DNA of 8,781 nt from an uncultured Eubacteriaceae bacterium (GTDB taxonomy: Bacteria; Bacillota; Clostridia; Lachnospirales; CAG-274), in NCBI GenBank assembly GCA_938042265.1, contig CALIRN010000207.1, positions 1 to 8,781 on the forward strand, read 5' to 3'. Positions 5,390 to 8,781 of this stretch are shown here, piece after piece (the stretch's first letter is position 1; every line of letters starts with the position of its first letter). Made by a program: the position numbers and the translations under genes. The notes beneath the pieces were generated by a model. The model made no database searches, was not told the DNA's origin, and saw nothing but the letters and a program-made list of their open reading frames with translations.

Positions 5390-7480
5390 TCAGTGTTTTC
5401 CTAAATTTATTTTTATACTTGAATTAATCAGTATTTTCCTGTTTTTAATTTCCTCTGCACCATAGATTGCCGCCAGCATAAATACAGGTGTAAAATTAAA
5501 TATATATCTGGATTTTGACTCCCACAGCATAAAGAAAAGCATTACCCCAAGCATGGTAAGTCTCAAGAACATTCCATAGGCTGCCTTAGGCCTTTTAAGA
5601 CTCAAAAATGCGCCTGCCACAGCAAAAATATACATACAGTAGGAGAATATTTGTATATAAACCTTGTAGCAGGCATAAAATGCCCTGCCCTCTGTTAAAA
5701 CATCATATATTTTGCCCTTTTCCAAACCCCAGTCTATATGGTTATCCTGCATATACTGTCCGTCACACCATGTATCTGCCGCTCTTGAAAACTCATACTC
5801 TCCAAAATCACTTAAGGAGCTGAAGCTGCCAAGACGATATTTAATTATTCTTATATTTGCTTTCTGCTTTTTAGCCTTTGTGGTATATTTATTGGTATAT
5901 TCCATATCCTCCTGAGAATAACCTCCGTTTACGTCTCTGTTAAAGCCCATCATTACCCAATGAGTCAGAGGAAATTCCAAAGCATCGTTATTACTCATAT
6001 CTATCCATGAGCAGTTTTTGGTGTATACGCCCCAAGCTCCGCTTAAAGCAACCATAACCAAAATTGTAACCATAGCAAAACGTATATTTTTAACAGCCTT
6101 AAGGGTAAGCTGTATAAGTAGCGCCACCGGCACTACCATAATACTTCCCTTTATAAGCGCACCTACGCCTATAGCAAAGCCAATAAGCACATATTTTATA
6201 TACGGTGATTTAAAGCGGCTGTCATCAACGGAATACAGCCAAAGTGCCAGCGGCACAAAGGGCATTGAAATGGTATCGGTATAAAAGCGGCAGGCATTTA
6301 TATAAAGGGGTACAAATAATGCCGACATAATAAGATAAATTAACCCGCCCTTTTTACCAAATAAATTTTTAGCTGCAAGCATACCAAATATTACACCTGC
6401 CATAATAAAGGCAATATTAAGCAAAACACTCATATAATTGCTGAGTATATCCTGTGCCGTAAGTCCAAAGGCTGACAGCGCCTTATAAAATAACCCGAGT
6501 ATTGCAAGTATTGGCAGATTGGTATGATAACGCACAAAGTAATCATTATTGGATGCCTCAAAAAACCATCTATAGGGTTCTTTACCGGTACAAACGGTAT
6601 TAACTCTGCCGTTTTCCGCAATTTCCCACGCACTGTAGTATACCGCAGCCAAATCAGTCTGAATGGCACTGAGCATTTTCCATCCCACAATACACATAAT
6701 ACCGGTCATAACAATAAGTACCGCAGGCACAAAAATTTTTGTTTTAATTTTTTCAAGCCTTATCCTTGGATATATTATGGCAAGAGAAAACGCCGTCAAG
6801 GGGGTAAGAGCACAGATAATAAGCCTGCAGCTTATCCTGCCCAGGGAAAACAGCATAACCGTTACAAGAAAGCCTGCAAAAATGCTTTCAAGCAAAACCG
6901 TTATTCCGCCCCGCAGTGAGGTATAGTGTACACCAAACCATGCCGCCGCAAAATACAGCATAAACCAAAAAATCATAAAGAAAATAAGGCTTTGCGGTAT
7001 TGCATATATAGGATTTGCTGCCGCACGCAAAACTATTTTATCAAGAGTTAAGCTTACATCTGCCCTGTCCGAAATATCAAGCCTGAGATATTCATCCCCT
7101 TTTACCTTAATTTCATTATATCCCTCAACAAGATAAAAAGCTGTAGCTCTTCCCTCGGAAAAACCGTTTTCCTTATCCGCATAATACAGCTTTGCGCCTA
7201 TATTTGGCTCACTTGGATTACTTACATAAATATCTATGTAATTAACGTTATAAGCCGTATTTGCCGTAAAATACAGCTTTGAGTCGCTGCCTGTTGTGGT
7301 AAGCGTTCTGCCTGAACAGCTTATCTGCTCCGAATTGCGCAAAAGACTGCTTATACTGACGGTTTTCTGATTTTCATTTGTCAAAAGGGTATATCCGCCT
7401 GCAAAGGCTGTATAAATAAAAAGCCCAACCATTAACCAAAGATAAAAACCTTTACCGGGTTTAAATTTATTTTCTTTCAT
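5390..7480 (-). CDS. GT-C-type multi-spanning membrane glycosyltransferase (GT39/ArnT-like)
   Basis: A 696-residue integral membrane protein. After a first membrane helix (about 13-32) comes a soluble, beta-rich external domain (about 35-155). About ten further helices follow from residue 160 on, then a second polar loop (about 485-605) and a C-terminal helix pair. Features typical of GT-C enzymes using polyprenyl-phosphate sugars are an acidic residue in an early external loop (D276 in TDLAAVYYSAWEIAENG), YHTNLP at 318-323, RFYTDTISMPF at 398-408 and the ending ESKSRYIFNFTP at 654-665. It would transfer a sugar to a surface polymer on the outer face; donor and acceptor are unknown. The ATG at 7480 has GGAGG (7485-7489) close upstream, and the gap to the GT2 gene is 13 nt, so the pair is co-transcribed. 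The exact family number is not certain from sequence alone. Confidence 0.82.
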   Translation of the reverse strand: MKENKFKPGKGFYLWLMVGLFIYTAFAGGYTLLTNENQKTVSISSLLRNSEQISCSGRTLTTTGSDSKLYFTANTAYNVNYIDIYVSNPSEPNIGAKLYYADKENGFSEGRATAFYLVEGYNEIKVKGDEYLRLDISDRADVSLTLDKIVLRAAANPIYAIPQSLIFFMIFWFMLYFAAAWFGVHYTSLRGGITVLLESIFAGFLVTVMLFSLGRISCRLIICALTPLTAFSLAIIYPRIRLEKIKTKIFVPAVLIVMTGIMCIVGWKMLSAIQTDLAAVYYSAWEIAENGRVNTVCTGKEPYRWFFEASNNDYFVRYHTNLPILAILGLFYKALSAFGLTAQDILSNYMSVLLNIAFIMAGVIFGMLAAKNLFGKKGGLIYLIMSALFVPLYINACRFYTDTISMPFVPLALWLYSVDDSRFKSPYIKYVLIGFAIGVGALIKGSIMVVPVALLIQLTLKAVKNIRFAMVTILVMVALSGAWGVYTKNCSWIDMSNNDALEFPLTHWVMMGFNRDVNGGYSQEDMEYTNKYTTKAKKQKANIRIIKYRLGSFSSLSDFGEYEFSRAADTWCDGQYMQDNHIDWGLEKGKIYDVLTEGRAFYACYKVYIQIFSYCMYIFAVAGAFLSLKRPKAAYGMFLRLTMLGVMLFFMLWESKSRYIFNFTPVFMLAAIYGAEEIKNRKILINSSIKINLGKH

Positions 7481-7493
7481 AGTGCCTCCAAAA

Positions 7494-8444
7494 TCATTTA
7501 TCCTGTGCTTTAATTAAGCTTTCCCTTGCTATATATATGGGTCTTGCCTTGGTTTCCGTATAAATTTTTGATATGTATATGCCGAGTATGCCCGTACAAA
7601 AAAATTGTACTCCCGTAAGCAGCAGTATTATACATATTGTTGACGGCCAGCCTGCAACAGGGTCGCCGAAGATAAGAGTTCTTGCAATAATTATAAGTAT
7701 AAATAAAAATGCCAGTATACAAAAAATAATGCCTATTATTGCTGAAATAGCAAGCGGAAATGTTGAAAATGCAACTATACCGTCTACCGCATACAGTGCA
7801 AGCCCGAAAAACGACCATTTGCTGCTACCGTCATTGCGCTGTACGTTTTCATAATCAATCCATTTTGTCCTGTAACCAACCCATGCAAAAATACCCTTTG
7901 AAAAACGGTTTCTCTCACTGACAGACAGTACGGAATCCCTCATCTGACGTGTCATAAGTCTGAAATCACGTGCACCGTCCATAATATCAACATTTGAAAA
8001 CTTTTTCATTACACTGTAAAACTTCCTTGCAAACCACGAGCGGATTGGGGGTTCACCCTTACGGTCAACCCTGCGTGTGGCAATACAGTCATAGGGCTCT
8101 TTAGTAATCATTTCATACATATCCAAAAGCAGCTCCGGCGGGTCCTGTAAATCCGCATCTATTATGCTTACATAGTCACCCTTTGCCGCTTCAAGTCCTG
8201 CATAAATTGCGGCCTCTTTACCAAAATTTTTGGAAAACGAAATATAGCTTACTTTATCGCTTTTTTTTTCAAGCTCCTTAAATACGGAAAGAGTGCCGTC
8301 CTGTGAGCCGTCATCTATAAAAATGGGATATATTGTTACATCGTATTTATTAAAAAAATCTCTGCTTAATCTTTCCAGATGATCCCAAAGATTATAAAGA
8401 TTTTTTTCTTCATTATAGCACGGAATTACAATCGAATACTTCAT
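7494..8444 (-). CDS. Family 2 glycosyltransferase, GtrB/DPM1-like polyprenyl-phosphate sugar synthase
   Basis: The 316-residue protein has a GT-A catalytic domain (residues 1 to about 215) and two C-terminal membrane helices (about 226-256 and 267-292). Key motifs are the start YSIVIPCYNEE, DDGS at 44-47 followed by QDGT, the metal-binding DAD at 96-98 with LQDPPE after it, DFRLM at 160-164, and RNDGSSKW at 203-210. This is the layout of GtrB, CsbB, YkcC and dolichol-phosphate mannose synthase relatives. These enzymes join a nucleotide sugar to undecaprenyl phosphate at the inner face of the membrane, making a lipid-linked donor for GT-C enzymes such as the next gene. The ATG at 8444 has AGGA about 7 nt upstream. 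The start overlaps the end of the upstream gene by 32 bp, which indicates tight coupling. The particular sugar cannot be told. Confidence 0.92.
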   Translation of the reverse strand: MKYSIVIPCYNEEKNLYNLWDHLERLSRDFFNKYDVTIYPIFIDDGSQDGTLSVFKELEKKSDKVSYISFSKNFGKEAAIYAGLEAAKGDYVSIIDADLQDPPELLLDMYEMITKEPYDCIATRRVDRKGEPPIRSWFARKFYSVMKKFSNVDIMDGARDFRLMTRQMRDSVLSVSERNRFSKGIFAWVGYRTKWIDYENVQRNDGSSKWSFFGLALYAVDGIVAFSTFPLAISAIIGIIFCILAFLFILIIIARTLIFGDPVAGWPSTICIILLLTGVQFFCTGILGIYISKIYTETKARPIYIARESLIKAQDK

Positions 8445-8781
8445 TTTCTTTTCCTGTTACCCTTTCTTCTCTGTTACTGCAGACCATTGCCAAAAGTAAT
8501 GGTAAAGTCACAACTGTGTTAAATGAAAAGAATCGAAAATCTGAACCACATAACAATAAAGCAGTTCCAAAATCATAACATATGATTGGTATCCATAGAA
8601 GAATCCATTTCCAGCCTTTTCTTATTGTAGATACCCCCCAGAACAGCAGCAGCAACACATAGAATCCTATATGCCAACCCAATGTTAACAAAACTCCTCC
8701 ATTCACAGACCATTCATAACTATAATCTAATATGTTTTGAATCCAGCTGATTCCTTCCAGCTTGTATCCATAGGAGTTTCC
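8413..8781 (-). CDS. C-terminal part of a large membrane protein, likely GT-C-like, truncated by window edge
   Basis: The frame is open to the right edge at 8781, so the 122 visible residues are the C-terminus of a longer protein. An internal GTG at 8706 could look like a start, but the upstream codons (GNSYGYKLEGISW and so on) read through sensibly, so a start outside the window is preferred. Three hydrophobic segments are visible (about residues 29-48, 57-78 and 86-101 of the fragment). They are followed by a short polar tail with NREERVTGKENE. The motif GSDFRFFSFNT just before the last helix resembles the D-x-R-Y/F element near the end of GT-C-type and polysaccharide-assembly membrane proteins. 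Its stop lies inside the GT2 gene (32-bp overlap). Operon partners support a surface-glycan role. Confidence 0.65.
   Translation of the reverse strand, partial: GNSYGYKLEGISWIQNILDYSYEWSVNGGVLLTLGWHIGFYVLLLLFWGVSTIRKGWKWILLWIPIICYDFGTALLLCGSDFRFFSFNTVVTLPLLLAMVCSNREERVTGKENEVFDCNSVL

Noticed and set aside
6524..6919. 131-codon plus-strand frame inside the GT-C gene
   Set aside because: It is antisense to a long, motif-bearing membrane protein, is rich in basic residues, and has no RBS or family features.

Overview
The window looks like a chromosomal segment from an anaerobic, probably gut-associated, low-to-moderate GC Firmicute of the class Clostridia (Lachnospiraceae or Oscillospiraceae type). 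This rests on the strong AGGAGG-like ribosome binding sites, the AT-rich spacers, intrinsic terminators with long T tracts, a DUF1847-type Cys-rich protein beside a GABA-type aminotransferase, and a GEMM (cyclic-di-GMP-I) riboswitch. The species cannot be named from sequence alone.

Layout. (1) Positions 2-568 hold the C-terminal half of a PfkB-family sugar kinase (KdgK type) cut by the left edge and closed by a perfect-stem terminator at 619-643. (2) Positions 685-1824 (minus) encode a PucR-family regulator. It is divergent from a two-gene operon (2001-3986, plus) of a class III PLP aminotransferase, best read as 4-aminobutyrate aminotransferase, and a 13-cysteine DUF1847-like protein. The 176-bp divergent spacer has overlapping candidate promoters and a terminator-like hairpin in the aminotransferase leader. 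The arrangement suggests PucR-controlled amino acid or amine use. (3) Positions 4069-4416 form a compact regulatory unit: a sigma-A-like promoter, a GEMM-I riboswitch aptamer, an overlapping intrinsic terminator, a strong RBS and a 49-codon exported peptide or lipoprotein stub. Positions 4417-4764 are an AT-rich, mostly non-coding stretch with an imperfect 16-bp inverted repeat and a possible 30-codon hydrophobic micro-ORF. (4) From 8781 down to 4765 (minus) runs a surface-glycosylation operon: the C-terminal end of a large membrane protein, a GtrB/DPM1-like family 2 glycosyltransferase, a 696-residue GT-C-like membrane glycosyltransferase with an external beta-rich domain, and a lipoprotein, ending in an intrinsic terminator.

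How the parts fit. The GT2 enzyme probably makes a polyprenyl-phosphate sugar in the cytoplasm. The GT-C-like enzymes would use that donor on the outer face to decorate a cell-surface polymer, and the lipoprotein may assist there. Next to this lies a c-di-GMP-sensing leader that controls an export-signal-bearing but very short product. The overlap of the terminator 5' arm with the 3' end of the aptamer predicts an ON switch (c-di-GMP prevents termination). The riboswitch with its orphan product is the most interesting feature of the window.
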